The notes beneath the pieces were generated by a model. The model searched no databases. It was not told the origin of the DNA and worked only from the letters and a program-made list of their open reading frames with translations. The translations under genes and the position numbers were made by a program. 64,000 bases of DNA, from positions 558,001-622,000 of the forward strand of contig NZ_CP013611.1 in NCBI RefSeq assembly GCF_001482385.1, in the 5' to 3' direction. Below are positions 29,266-37,813 of this stretch, in pieces. Source of the DNA: Pseudoalteromonas rubra. GTDB lineage: Bacteria > Pseudomonadota > Gammaproteobacteria > Enterobacterales > Alteromonadaceae. Within the stretch, counting starts at the first letter, position 1. Each line of letters begins with the position of its first letter.

Positions 29266-30400
29266 TCTGCTGCACGGCCACTACGCGGTTTTGGTCTGGC
29301 ATTACCTCAATGATGATCAGCACATCGTTAATGGTTAACTGGATCACGCTTTGGTTAAACGTGCTCAGGCCATTAGCCTGGACAATATCCATCATTGAGG
29401 CTGCTTGCTCGTAGCCTAGAACCTGAATGGTTGTTTTGATCATGGGCTCGTCTATGACTACCAGTGTGCTTTTGGTTTGCGGTGCTTTGGTCAGTACGTT
29501 GTTAAACACATCGCTGTGCAAATGACCTAACGAGAAAACACGGCCTGTCTCTGGTTTGTTGAGTGCCTGGCGAGCTGCTACAGCGGCAACCTGCTTTTTG
29601 TAATAGCGTTCGCCTTCCTTTATTGCGCCGTTGAATAACGGCGTTGTGATCTCTCGCAGGTTTTTGTCCAGGCCAGCGAGCATTTTACCCGTCGACTGAT
29701 CAGCACCCAGCCATGCTTTACCAGGATTGTAATTCCAGCCGAGATCAATGCCTGGTAATTTTTCTAATTCTTCGCCCGTTTCAGGATCCACGACCTTAAA
29801 CGGTTTTAGGTGGGCATTAATGGCTGAGTCTGGCGTAACCGTTAGGCCCATGCGCTTGATATCGCGCTCGCTCAGGTTGACCACTTTGCAACGGCACATC
29901 CAGCCATTTGGTGGATAATGTGTATCCCAAAACTTATGCTCCAGTGGTAGTAATATATAGTGCCACGTTTGGTGCTTGGGTCTTACGCGTTGATCACCTG
30001 CTGTCAGATACAGCAAATACGGTCGGCGCTCTTTTAGCCTGGTCTGTTGCTCCCAGCGACCTGCAGCGCGTGCTGTATTTTTGTTGTTTTGGTAAATAAC
30101 CTGGGTGCGCCAACCTCGCTTACCATTATACGACCAGCCGTGTTTAGCCACGGTCTCGTCGAACCGCTTACGAAACTGAGTGATCGTCTCGCCGTCCTCG
30201 ATGGCCTTTAGTACGTCTGTATAGAGGTCGTTTAGCAGCTCGGTTTTGGTTGCACCGGCAACAGTAAACGCACGCGCATGGATATGGCCCATCAGGTCTT
30301 TGTATGACTCTGTTGGGATTTGAACTTTGTCTTTAAAATTGTTTATGGCCTCGCGGAATTGCACCTTGTGGCCATATTGAGGATCAGTACTGACAGGCAT
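29261..30400 (-). CDS. Mu F-like minor head/head morphogenesis protein
   Basis: The 379-residue protein belongs to the Mu gpF-like family: RGWRTQVIYQNNKNTARAAGRWEQQ, then RPKHQTWHYILLP and the Cys/His patch HYPPNGWMCRCKVVNLS (about residues 165-185). These proteins join the portal in the prohead. The C terminus (about 300-379) is extra and may be a separate module. It is the last gene of the minus-strand late operon and ends inside an 11-bp-phased TTTAAA array near the prophage end. In Mu, F is followed by G and I; here it faces the host. Confidence 0.85.
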   Translation of the reverse strand: MPVSTDPQYGHKVQFREAINNFKDKVQIPTESYKDLMGHIHARAFTVAGATKTELLNDLYTDVLKAIEDGETITQFRKRFDETVAKHGWSYNGKRGWRTQVIYQNNKNTARAAGRWEQQTRLKERRPYLLYLTAGDQRVRPKHQTWHYILLPLEHKFWDTHYPPNGWMCRCKVVNLSERDIKRMGLTVTPDSAINAHLKPFKVVDPETGEELEKLPGIDLGWNYNPGKAWLGADQSTGKMLAGLDKNLREITTPLFNGAIKEGERYYKKQVAAVAARQALNKPETGRVFSLGHLHSDVFNNVLTKAPQTKSTLVVIDEPMIKTTIQVLGYEQAASMMDIVQANGLSTFNQSVIQLTINDVLIIIEVMPDQNRVVAVQQI

Positions 30401-30936
30401 TATTGCTTATACCTGCCAATCAGATCGGTTTTTGATTTTGAGCCCTGGCTGGAACCGTAGAAAAAATTGAGGATAGCGCCGAGCGTGGTGCCCAGCAGAA
30501 AACCCAATATCGTATCGGCAAATCGCTCTGAGCCATCGGGTATGTCTACAAACGTTATTGCTGCTATATATAGAGAGGTTGCGATAGCCCAGAACCAGGA
30601 GAAATAGTAAATAAACCGCTTGGCCACCCTATCATCCTGCTCCAGTGCTGCCTGCTGCAGTTGCCTGGCACCTTGTACATTTTGTAGGGCGATAGTTGCC
30701 AGCTCCTGCTCCTTATTAAGTACGGCCAGCCGAAACTGCGTTTGTAATGTGTCATTACTACTTAACGCATCGACCAGGTTGGCGGGGTCTTTGGTACCGG
30801 TAACCGTTTTGGCTATATCAATAACTTTGTCGGCCACACCAGCGGCGTTGGAGCCTGACAGCCAGTTACCTAGTTTTTCGTCCAGGCCGGTGAGCTTTGC
30901 CAAGCCCACGGCAATCGCTATTGGTCCCATAGTCAC
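30400..30936 (-). CDS. 3TM-type holin-like protein
   Basis: The 178-residue protein matches the GTA-holin/3TM pattern: a helical N-terminal half with VQGARQLQQAALEQDDRVAKRFIYYFSWFWAIATSLYIAAI and a second membrane segment TILGFLLGTTLGAILNFFYGSS near the C terminus. Such proteins are proposed to release endolysin. It lies far from the lysozyme (about 5 kb downstream in the same operon) and next to the F-like gene, so lysis genes are split. It overlaps the F-like gene by one base. Confidence 0.75.
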   Translation of the reverse strand: MTMGPIAIAVGLAKLTGLDEKLGNWLSGSNAAGVADKVIDIAKTVTGTKDPANLVDALSSNDTLQTQFRLAVLNKEQELATIALQNVQGARQLQQAALEQDDRVAKRFIYYFSWFWAIATSLYIAAITFVDIPDGSERFADTILGFLLGTTLGAILNFFYGSSQGSKSKTDLIGRYKQ

Positions 30937-30937
30937 C

Positions 30938-31552
30938 TCAGAGCTTTGCTATATCCAGAGAAATTGCCTGATCAGCGCCCTGCTCATCTTGCTCATAGAA
31001 GCGGATGAATCTACAGCTATCAATTGCTGTGACTGACTCGGCAATAATGTCCATTGCCTTTTGCCATTTACCTGTATCGTCCGAGATTTCCAGGCGGCGC
31101 AGGCTTAAGATACGTTGTGGGTTTAACGTGCCTTGCTTATCAGTGGCGAACACTTTGTTTACGATGGCCTTGATGTTTTGGTTGCCGCCTTCGGTCCATT
31201 CGTTCAGGCATTCGTCTATAACTTGTTTGGCTACTTGTAGCTCTGGGCCCAGCTCGATACGTTCTTGCACCTGGATTTTTACAGACAGCGAGTGGTCAAA
31301 CGAGCGCAGCGTAATGTTGCCTTTTTTACCGCCAAGGTTTACGTCATACTCCTGTGCCAGCAGTTCCAGAAAATCGTCTGCTTCTTCCATTTGCTTTTGC
31401 TTGAACTCTGCTAGTTCAGCTTGTTGTTTTTTAGCTTTCTCAACAGCCTTGCGCACAAACTCGTCCTTTATAAGGTCCGTCTGTTTGATGTTGACGACTG
31501 CAACCAGGTTGCCTTTGCCGTCTTTCATAAAGCCTTCAGGTATGCCATTCAT
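30938..31552 (-). CDS. DUF3164 family protein
   Basis: The 204-residue protein has the DUF3164 features: MNGIPEGFMKDGKGNLVAV, then FLELLAQEYDVNLGGKKGNITLRSFD and RILSLRRLEISDDTGKWQKAMDII. In other transposable phages DUF3164 genes sit in the early region near A and B. Here it lies between portal and holin in the late operon, which is unexpected. The function is unknown; it may bind nucleic acid or regulate replication. Confidence 0.8.
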   Translation of the reverse strand: MNGIPEGFMKDGKGNLVAVVNIKQTDLIKDEFVRKAVEKAKKQQAELAEFKQKQMEEADDFLELLAQEYDVNLGGKKGNITLRSFDHSLSVKIQVQERIELGPELQVAKQVIDECLNEWTEGGNQNIKAIVNKVFATDKQGTLNPQRILSLRRLEISDDTGKWQKAMDIIAESVTAIDSCRFIRFYEQDEQGADQAISLDIAKL

Positions 31553-31554
31553 TT

Positions 31555-33030
31555 TTAGATTTCCTCTTGATTTGCTTCGTTCATCCCCGCCAAAAACTCA
31601 TGCTCAAACGCCTGGCCTGCAATGTCGGCCAGTGCGCCCGATGTAATGTTGGGGAATTGTGCTTTTATCTTGTCTGCCAGCGCCTGGACAGAGTCCGATT
31701 GCTGGGCAAACTCAAATATCTTTGCTATTTCCAGGTCGGTTGCCTGGTCAAACGCATCGAATGTGGGAATGTCGGTGGTAGGTTGATCTCCTGTGGCAAA
31801 CTCCACCTTGGCAGCGGTAGCTATGCCAGCGCCATCGTCTTTTACTTCCAGGATTTCTTGGTCTTCCTGGGGTTTCGGAATGCCGAACACCTTATAGGCA
31901 TGATCCTTACTTACCGGGATCAGTTTTGCTGCTTCACGTACCACGTTCACAGCGTCCAGGTTAATCTCTTTTTGGTCTCGCCAGATGTATCTCGGCGGCT
32001 CGCCGCCATCAAAATTAACCTTGTGAATAATTTCCAGGATCTGGTTGCGGTATCCCGACACCAGCGCCCTGTCCGCCCTTTGGTTTTCGCCCGCTCTTTT
32101 GGCGTGGGTCTCACTGGCCGCACGGGCACCCGATTTTTGCTCAGTTGCCAGAGTCTGCGACGTTAGTGCTTTGCTCATCTCGGCATTACACAGGTCGATC
32201 AGCTGTTTTTGCACCGGCTCGCCACTCATTTTGCTTTCTAATATCTCCAGTGAGGCGTCATCTGGAATAACGGCTATGCCGTCTGTTAAGAGCTTAGCCA
32301 GGCCTTCCATCAGGTCGTCGATTTCTTGGTCTTTTGTCCCCGGCGAATACTTACCAATAGGGAATGGCACGCCGAACCGCTCACATAGCTGAACAAAAAA
32401 CTTGAACCCACCGTGTTTGAACGTCCAGGGCCAAAAACAACTGCTGAGTAGCGCGGTACCATAAGGATTTTTGGCTGTTGGCATATGGCGAACACATGTC
32501 CAGCGTTCGGGCATAATGGGCTCACCTTGTGGGTTTTCGCGGGTCCTTACCAGTAGCTCATGATCAGGTGTAAACACAAACCGGCCAGCTGGCCACTGCT
32601 CTACGGTGGACGGCAACCAGCGTCCGTCGGTCTTTTGGAACTTGCCAAGGTGCGTAACCGCAAACCCATGCAAAATAGCGCTGTAGTTGTGCCAGTCGGT
32701 GTCCATCCACTCTGTCATGGCTGCCGGGCGTCGGCCCATGAGTGCTGTAGCTAATTCGAAACTCTTTTTGCTTGCGGTGTCATCACCACCTGGTACCAGC
32801 TCAGCACTAAACGCAAACATGCCTGAACGCAGGCTACGTAGCTCGCCGATCACATGGGCGTCCGTTGCAATCTCGTCATAGATAAACGCGCTTTTGCCTG
32901 CTTTGCGCAGGATCGGATCTGGGTTCGGCAGCTCTCGCATTAGCCCAAACATATTTGGGTCTGTTTGCGACATATTGAACATCTTTTGCAGGGCTCTATA
33001 TCCCTTATAGCTCAGGTGAGGTTTAGACAT
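31555..33030 (-). CDS. DUF935 portal protein (Mu gp29-like)
   Basis: The 491-residue portal has the DUF935 signatures: DPILRKAGKSAFIYDEIATDAHVIGELRSLRSGM near the N terminus, CVRHMPTAKNPYGTALLSSCFWPW, GFKFFVQLCERFGVPFPIGKY and TSQTLATEQKSGARAASETH. The portal is the DNA entry channel of the prohead and binds the terminase. It overlaps terminase by 8 bp. Confidence 0.9.
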   Translation of the reverse strand: MSKPHLSYKGYRALQKMFNMSQTDPNMFGLMRELPNPDPILRKAGKSAFIYDEIATDAHVIGELRSLRSGMFAFSAELVPGGDDTASKKSFELATALMGRRPAAMTEWMDTDWHNYSAILHGFAVTHLGKFQKTDGRWLPSTVEQWPAGRFVFTPDHELLVRTRENPQGEPIMPERWTCVRHMPTAKNPYGTALLSSCFWPWTFKHGGFKFFVQLCERFGVPFPIGKYSPGTKDQEIDDLMEGLAKLLTDGIAVIPDDASLEILESKMSGEPVQKQLIDLCNAEMSKALTSQTLATEQKSGARAASETHAKRAGENQRADRALVSGYRNQILEIIHKVNFDGGEPPRYIWRDQKEINLDAVNVVREAAKLIPVSKDHAYKVFGIPKPQEDQEILEVKDDGAGIATAAKVEFATGDQPTTDIPTFDAFDQATDLEIAKIFEFAQQSDSVQALADKIKAQFPNITSGALADIAGQAFEHEFLAGMNEANQEEI

Positions 33031-34762
33031 GGTAGCCCCCTATTGATTTGGTCACTTTGGTACTGCGGACCTTTGGAATGCCACCGGCTCCGGTGCTGGC
33101 AATCATCCATAAAATGGTTAAACAACAGCTCAGGTCGTAGTGATGGTTACTTTGTTTTTCAGGCCAGTTCTCCAGCTCGTCGATCAGTAGCGGGGTTTTG
33201 GAGTGAAACAGAATCTGCGCCGGTTGATTGGTCACATAGGGCTCCAGCCCTTCAATGCGTTCTTCCTGGCTTACCGTTGCTGTGATCCCGCGCAACGGCA
33301 GTGGCACGCCCTCCTCAATGCCCCGCTTTACGTAGTCCTGGCGCATGTACTCGAACGCGTTGTTGTTCTCAAACCCCCACACCAGGCATTTGTACTCGCG
33401 CTGCAGGCGGATCAGGTCATTGAGCAATTTGCTGGGGCCACGCACTTTGCGGCTTTCATACTCCAAATGAAGTTGACTTAACTCTTTGCAAAACAGGCCA
33501 ACCAGCAACGCGCTGGGGTCAGCCCCCGCAGTCCTGCCCATGCTGGGGTCGCAGGCACCGTAGGGGGTCCATATCCTGGGCAGATGCACCCAAAACTCCA
33601 TTGGGTGGAATATCATCTCGTCATCGGCTTTGGCTATGCCCTGCATCTCGCGGTTAAACTCGCGTTTGTTAGATGCCCACATCACCATCAGGTCGTACAG
33701 GGAACGCACACTGGGCCAGCTGGTTTTTGCGCCTTTAGACATTTGCCGCTTGTTCTTGAGCCAGAACTTGAATGAGGGCTTGTCTTGCTTTGCAACAGCC
33801 TGACCTTTGGCTGCGGCCTTTTTCTCAAACTCTTTGTCTTTGTAGATCATCAGTTCGCGGCATTCTTCCCACAGGTCCATGCGTTCGGGGAAGTTACCGA
33901 TCGCTTTGAACCTGTGTACCAGGTGGCCGGGGGCATGCTCGGCGCGTGAGATAGGGTCGTCACTGTTTAATACCGTGTTTACGCCCAGGAATTTAACGGT
34001 GCCGTCTGGCGGGCCGAGGTACTGCACCGCTGCCTCCAGGAACGCCCAGCGCGAATCCCTTTCGGTAGCCGATCTGGCCTCTTTATCCGTGATAATGTCA
34101 TCGGCCATGAGTAATTTAGGGCGGCTGGCACCATGGAATGCGCCCCGTACGGACTGCTCAGCGCCCCGGCTTTCAAACCGCACGCCCTGGGCGGTAACAA
34201 ACTCGCCGATTTTCCAAACTGGTGACCCCTGGCACACCTCTGGAAAGTCCAGCATCAGGTTGTTGTTTTGCAACAGCTCTGTTTTAACCACTTCCAGGGT
34301 TTTGGCGGGCATTTTGGCTTCTGCGCCAAACAGTATGGTGTAGTCTATGAATATGTCGGGCTTTGCCAGGTCCAGCTCTTTGCATACATCGTCATCCTGG
34401 AGCAGTGCCAGCACTGCCACATACATCGGCGCTATCTTTACGCCCAGAGTCGATTTACCTTCGCCCCGTGGTGCTACAAACCAGTTTTTCCAGCCATTGG
34501 TCAGTTTGAGTGCCTCTGGAAACCAGTTCATAAAATACGACTGGAACTCACTGGGCTTCTGGCCTTCATCTAGCCACATGTGGTGAGGAAAATACGTATA
34601 CACGAAATACTCAAAGTCACCGCCCAGGACACGTTGGCGCCTTGCTTTTATGGCTTCCGGGCTTGTGTCCATGTCTCTTTGTTTGGCCTCAATATCCAGA
34701 CGCAGACCAGCGGTGATCTGCTCTATCTCAGCCAAAAACTCTTTGTTATTTAAGTCGCCCAT
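33023..34762 (-). CDS. terminase large subunit (Mu gp28-like)
   Basis: The 579-residue packaging motor has an ATPase domain with Walker A-like APRGEGKSTLG (about residues 98-108) and Walker B-like PKLLMADDIITDKEAR, and a nuclease domain starting YGACDPSMGRTAGADPSALLVGL with metal-binding Asp residues. Mu-type terminases package by headful from host-flanked ends. The gene overlaps the DUF1804 gene by one base. Confidence 0.9.
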   Translation of the reverse strand: MGDLNNKEFLAEIEQITAGLRLDIEAKQRDMDTSPEAIKARRQRVLGGDFEYFVYTYFPHHMWLDEGQKPSEFQSYFMNWFPEALKLTNGWKNWFVAPRGEGKSTLGVKIAPMYVAVLALLQDDDVCKELDLAKPDIFIDYTILFGAEAKMPAKTLEVVKTELLQNNNLMLDFPEVCQGSPVWKIGEFVTAQGVRFESRGAEQSVRGAFHGASRPKLLMADDIITDKEARSATERDSRWAFLEAAVQYLGPPDGTVKFLGVNTVLNSDDPISRAEHAPGHLVHRFKAIGNFPERMDLWEECRELMIYKDKEFEKKAAAKGQAVAKQDKPSFKFWLKNKRQMSKGAKTSWPSVRSLYDLMVMWASNKREFNREMQGIAKADDEMIFHPMEFWVHLPRIWTPYGACDPSMGRTAGADPSALLVGLFCKELSQLHLEYESRKVRGPSKLLNDLIRLQREYKCLVWGFENNNAFEYMRQDYVKRGIEEGVPLPLRGITATVSQEERIEGLEPYVTNQPAQILFHSKTPLLIDELENWPEKQSNHHYDLSCCLTILWMIASTGAGGIPKVRSTKVTKSIGGYHV

Positions 34763-35265
34763 CAGTCATCCATCATTGCTGAAAGCTGAGGGGTAAATGC
34801 TGTGAGTATCTCGACTAATTGAGAGGAATAATCGGGGTGATTTTTGCTAACGAAATTGGCCAGGGCCTTGATAACCTCAGCTGCCACAGTGCGCTTTTCA
34901 ATTTTCTTATTGCCACCACTTAGATTCATGACCTTTGAGTACATATCACTTAGTGAAGTCAGTACTTTCACGCGCTCTGCTAATGAAAGGCCGTTTTCAG
35001 GGTCTCTTATTAGCTTAAAGGTTTCACTGGTTTGAATGGTAAATTCTTCTATAAACTCTTGGGTAAACTCTCCGGCTGGACCTGTAGCTTTACGAGCTGC
35101 AGCCCTGGCTAAATCCCAGTCGTCTCCATTTGCTTTAGCATCTGATTTCCAGCGTCGAGCTGTGCTTTCTTTTACAGAATGCTTTACGCAGGCAACAGTA
35201 AGGGCCAGTAGCTCATTTACATAGCTATGACGAATAGCGTTCCTTGTGTCTACCGAGTGCGCCAT
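34762..35265 (-). CDS. DUF1804 protein, probable terminase small subunit
   Basis: This 167-residue protein starts MAHSVDTRNAIRHSYVNE and continues with a helix-turn-helix-like part (VKHSVKESTARRWKSDAKANGDDWDLARAAAR), the DUF1804 signature known from D3112-like transposable phages. Its place just before the large subunit supports a small-terminase DNA-recognition role. Confidence 0.8.
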   Translation of the reverse strand: MAHSVDTRNAIRHSYVNELLALTVACVKHSVKESTARRWKSDAKANGDDWDLARAAARKATGPAGEFTQEFIEEFTIQTSETFKLIRDPENGLSLAERVKVLTSLSDMYSKVMNLSGGNKKIEKRTVAAEVIKALANFVSKNHPDYSSQLVEILTAFTPQLSAMMDD

Positions 35266-35266
35266 A

Positions 35267-35518
35267 TCAGCCCCCGGCCTTTAACTTCACTAGCTCGACA
35301 GCAATTGCTACCGCGAGGGCCGTCAACCCGCTAGTTTTAGCTACTTTCACACGCGTATTCGTGACATTGTCTTCAACCGTAGTCAGGCGCTTCTCAATGC
35401 TATCTACACGCTTGTTGAGATCGGCTTTAATGTCTGTTAGCTGTTGCAGGATTGCAGTTTGCGTGCCTTGTATTTCACCGATAGATCTAAATAGCTGATG
35501 TTCTTGTTCTGGTGTCAT
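35267..35518 (-). CDS. small coiled-coil protein with C-terminal membrane segment
   Basis: The 83-residue protein has a heptad-like stretch (QQLTDIKADLNKRVDSIEKRLTTVEDNV) followed by a hydrophobic end (GLTALAVAIAVELV). ATG 35518 overlaps the lysozyme stop (ATGA) and has GGGAGTGG upstream; the frame opens 9 bases earlier at GTG. Size, topology and position after lysozyme fit a spanin-like or other lysis accessory protein, but no lipobox is visible. Confidence 0.65.
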   Translation of the reverse strand: MTPEQEHQLFRSIGEIQGTQTAILQQLTDIKADLNKRVDSIEKRLTTVEDNVTNTRVKVAKTSGLTALAVAIAVELVKLKAGG

Positions 35519-35928
35519 TTGAACCACTCCCCTGATTGCATCTGCTCGGCCAGTTCGTCGGCGCGTTTGCCTACCTGTACAGCCCAGCGGCTATCTAACA
35601 TTTCGATAGCGGCGGTTTCCCAGTCCGCTGCCTCAACTGCGGCGATGGTATTCTGGAATTTGAGCAGGCCACTAATGCCCAGGTTAAATGCCATGTTGAT
35701 CAGCACGGCTTCGCGGGCCGGGCTGCAGAGAGAGGTATCAATATTCGACCGCACCTGGTCGGTAAAATAGGAGATGTCATTACTTAACAGGTAGTCGGCT
35801 TCGCGGTCGGTTATGCCGCGTTGTTCCAGGTTGCGGCCTACGCCAATTGTCTGGTGCCCTGCTGGGCAGGTGTACACCAGTAAGCGCACGCCTTCATGTT
35901 GTTTGAGTTGTTTGATCAGCTTTTCCAT
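35515..35928 (-). CDS. phage lysozyme (GH24, T4/P22 type endolysin)
   Basis: The 137-residue muramidase has the GH24 catalytic arrangement KQHEGVRLLVYTCPAGHQTIGVGRNL, with Glu11, Cys20 and Thr26 as the E-x8-(D/C)-x5-T triad, and later INMAFNLGISGLLKFQNT. No signal peptide or anchor is visible, so a holin must release it. It is the second gene after the late promoter at 36188. Confidence 0.92.
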   Translation of the reverse strand: MEKLIKQLKQHEGVRLLVYTCPAGHQTIGVGRNLEQRGITDREADYLLSNDISYFTDQVRSNIDTSLCSPAREAVLINMAFNLGISGLLKFQNTIAAVEAADWETAAIEMLDSRWAVQVGKRADELAEQMQSGEWFK

Positions 35929-36151
35929 TCGCGGCCCTTAGTTTTTGTTTAGCGATTTGAAAACATGTGGGCACAGGTCGGGGTGCAGGTACCGGAGCGC
36001 GTTGCTTATCCAGCAGTGTGCGAACGGCTTTGCGTAGCAGTGCAATGAGGTTGGGCTGGCATTCGCGGGATATGGCTATTTTTGCCTCCCGGGTTGGGGC
36101 CGCAACTATGCGTTTTGCTAGTGACCAAACAGGCTCAGATGTTTTGCTCAT
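35894..36151 (-). CDS. small basic protein at the head of the lysis operon
   Basis: This 85-residue, Arg/Lys-rich protein (KRIVAAPTREAKIAISRECQPNLIALLRKAVRTLLDKQ) is of unknown family. It overlaps the lysozyme start by 35 bp. The predicted late promoter hexamer ends only 7 bases before its ATG, so the message would be nearly leaderless, or the true start is elsewhere. It could be a phage-specific lysis timing factor; nothing in the sequence shows this. Confidence 0.55.
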   Translation of the reverse strand: MSKTSEPVWSLAKRIVAAPTREAKIAISRECQPNLIALLRKAVRTLLDKQRAPVPAPRPVPTCFQIAKQKLRAANGKADQTTQTT

Positions 36152-36157
36152 GGGCCG

Positions 36158-36203
36158 AGTATGGCGGGTTTGTGGGGTTAAATTAGCTGTAAAATGTTTT
36201 ACA
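36158..36203 (-). promoter_or_regulatory. late promoter of lysis/head operon with activator palindrome
   Basis: The palindrome TGTAAAATGTTTTACA (36188-36203) is followed on the minus strand by 24 bases and CATACT (36163-36158). Twenty of the 24 intervening bases are identical to those at the protease promoter (50404-50427). It corresponds in position to Mu Plys. Confidence 0.75.
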
Positions 36204-36236
36204 CAGGGTGTGCGGTGGAGTGACTATTTAGGCTAA

Positions 36237-36270
36237 AACAAAAAACGACCTACTGCAATAACGGTCGTTT
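36237..36270 (-). terminator. terminator ending the early/middle transcript
   Basis: On the minus strand AAACGACC pairs with GGTCGTTT, followed by TTTGTTTT. It lies between the last middle gene (stop 36292) and the late promoter (36203), separating the two transcription units. Confidence 0.85.
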
Positions 36271-36296
36271 AAATTAGGTTTAAACTGAGTTTTAAT
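36268..36296. repeat. TTTAAA array, 11-bp phased
   Basis: TTTAAA begins at 36268 and 36279, followed by TTTTAAT at 36290. It overlaps one terminator arm and the end of the small gene at 36292. Confidence 0.6.
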
Positions 36297-36447
36297 CTGG
36301 CTGGATTGGTCCCAGTGCCGGTAATCCATTTTTGAATTTCTGGCCTGGCTGAATGACCTGTTCAGTGGGCTCGTCGATGGTAAACGCGCCACCCAGTAGC
36401 AAAATCAACCCGACCAAAATCAACGCGGTTTTTAGGTGTTTTTTCAT
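36292..36447 (-). CDS. 51-residue membrane-anchored phage protein
   Basis: From ATG 36447 the frame encodes MKKHLKTALILVGLILLLGG followed by a short polar tail ending LGPIQPD. The positive N terminus and single hydrophobic segment make a membrane anchor or signal peptide likely. It starts one base before the end of the next upstream gene and is the last gene before the terminator. Function unknown. Confidence 0.6.
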   Translation of the reverse strand: MKKHLKTALILVGLILLLGGAFTIDEPTEQVIQPGQKFKNGLPALGPIQPD

Positions 36448-36448
36448 A

Positions 36449-36652
36449 TCATTTCCCCGCATACGTCAAATGATCCACAGAAAAACAGCCTGATTTACCC
36501 TGCAGCTTTACCACGACTTCACCACTGCACATGGTCCAGGCATCGCTGGCGGTTTTAACCGCTTCGCCACCTCTAAACGCAGCCACAGATTGGTAAATAA
36601 ATCCACTTCCGACAGGGTACTTGTCGTTAAATTGTTCCGCTGTTAGTTTCAT
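36449..36652 (-). CDS. 67-residue phage protein of unknown function
   Basis: It begins MKLTAEQFNDKYPVGSGFIY and ends with VKLQGKSGCFSVDHLTYAGK, a compact beta-rich pattern seen in small early proteins of transposable phages. The ATG overlaps the stop of the gene before it by 4 bases. AGGAGGACTT upstream is a strong RBS. Confidence 0.65.
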   Translation of the reverse strand: MKLTAEQFNDKYPVGSGFIYQSVAAFRGGEAVKTASDAWTMCSGEVVVKLQGKSGCFSVDHLTYAGK

Positions 36653-36876
36653 AAGTCCTCCTGGCCAATGTCCAGCCTTGGTAAATTGGCGTACATTTCG
36701 CTTGTGTCACTCACAACACCACGTAGCTCGCAGTGCTGGACCTTGTTGCCTGTTAGCTGTGTGTATTTTTCAGCGATTAGCCGAGCAATGTCGTGCTGGT
36801 CTACTTCAACAACCCCGTAAACCTCATTGGTTGCTACCCGTGCGTCTTTCCAAAGCAAAATCACGAATGTTTCCAT
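36649..36876 (-). CDS. 75-residue phage protein of unknown function
   Basis: This acidic protein starts METFVILLWKDARVATNEVY and contains VDQHDIARLIAEKYTQLTG. No family is recognised. It sits two bases after the MazG-like gene, in a tightly packed operon. Confidence 0.6.
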   Translation of the reverse strand: METFVILLWKDARVATNEVYGVVEVDQHDIARLIAEKYTQLTGNKVQHCELRGVVSDTSEMYANLPRLDIGQEDL

Positions 36877-36878
36877 GG

Positions 36879-37187
36879 TTAGGCCTCTTGGTGTGGATGC
36901 TGAATAGCGCCTGCAATAATACCTGCAAGGCGATTTAGCTTTTGTTGTTTAATCTGCTCAAACTTCGGGCCTGCTTCTAACATAAATTTGAGTTGGTCGA
37001 TCATAATAGAAACATCTGCCATTTCATCCAGCACCTGGTCGCGTTTGTCTGTACGGCCTTGGATAAAAAACTGGTTAACTGCGGCGGTAAGTTCTCCGCA
37101 CTCCCCCATAACCATACAGGCCTGAGCCTTATAACCCCATTTCTCGATAGCTTGCGCGTATAATTGTGTTGTTGCTGTGATATTCAT
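36879..37187 (-). CDS. MazG-like nucleotide pyrophosphohydrolase
   Basis: The 102-residue protein has the all-alpha NTP-PPase motif: MGECGELTAAVNQF (E-x-x-E type) and VLDEMADVSIMIDQL (E-x-x-D). These enzymes hydrolyse NTP/dNTP to the monophosphate. Phage copies may adjust nucleotide pools or the alarmone response. ATG 37187 is chosen with GGAGATTTGAG upstream; the frame is open further without support. Confidence 0.8.
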   Translation of the reverse strand: MNITATTQLYAQAIEKWGYKAQACMVMGECGELTAAVNQFFIQGRTDKRDQVLDEMADVSIMIDQLKFMLEAGPKFEQIKQQKLNRLAGIIAGAIQHPHQEA

Positions 37188-37378
37188 CTCAAATCTCCTA
37201 ACTCTTTTTTTGCCTGGGCTAGTTCGGTATCCAGGCCGTACAGTGGCAGCTTTAACGCCACTCTGTGTTGTATATGCCTCTGTGCAAACCCCAGCGCCTC
37301 GGCATAGTGCTCCTTTTTTGGTTTGCCGCTCCATGCCAATTGCTGGGCGGTCACCAGGACAATGTTATTGCTGTCCAT
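37184..37378 (-). CDS. 64-residue phage protein of unknown function
   Basis: The protein starts MDSNNIVLVTAQQLAWSGKP and contains EHYAEALGFAQRHIQHRVAL. It is immediately downstream of the Mor-like gene and overlaps the MazG-like start by 4 bases. No family is recognised. Confidence 0.6.
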   Translation of the reverse strand: MDSNNIVLVTAQQLAWSGKPKKEHYAEALGFAQRHIQHRVALKLPLYGLDTELAQAKKELGDLR

Positions 37379-37813
37379 CTAAAACAGCTCTTGCTGCAGG
37401 TGGCCATCACCCCTTTGGCCTAACCAGTCCTCGATGGCGGCTGCGTCTGGCTCTGCCTGCCTAACCAGGTTGGTTATGTGCTGCCGGGTCAGGCCAAACT
37501 GCTCAACCAGCTGGTTTACGTGGGCACCGGCTTTGTACGCCTCAATGATTTGGCGGTTGCGGAGCTGAGCCAGCACTTTACCGGCGGTTGGCACCTGGTA
37601 GCTTTTGCAGCCGTGTTCCTGGGCTATGCGCATTGCCAGGTCGGTACCAAACACTTTACTAAACTCGTGCTCTGGCCCTGGCTCTGCGGGGATGTAAAAC
37701 ATCCGGTTCTGATGTTCCTGGAGCAGCTTTAGCGCTTTTTGCACACCCAGCACCGCAACATACACCCGCACACCGTGAGGCAGCACGGCCAGGTCAATTG
37801 TTAGCTCAGCCAT
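37379..37813 (-). CDS. mor: Mor/C-family transcription activator
   Basis: The 144-residue protein matches the Mu Mor/C family: a dimerisation half, then GCKSYQVPTAGKVLAQLRNRQIIEAYKAGAHVNQLVEQFGLTRQHITNLV with a C-terminal helix-turn-helix. In Mu, Mor switches on the middle promoter and C the late promoters. Only one member is visible here, so it probably activates the three palindrome-bearing late promoters (36.2, 50.4, 62.4 kb). ATG 37813 overlaps the previous gene; ATG 37822 is an alternative. Confidence 0.85.
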   Translation of the reverse strand: MAELTIDLAVLPHGVRVYVAVLGVQKALKLLQEHQNRMFYIPAEPGPEHEFSKVFGTDLAMRIAQEHGCKSYQVPTAGKVLAQLRNRQIIEAYKAGAHVNQLVEQFGLTRQHITNLVRQAEPDAAAIEDWLGQRGDGHLQQELF

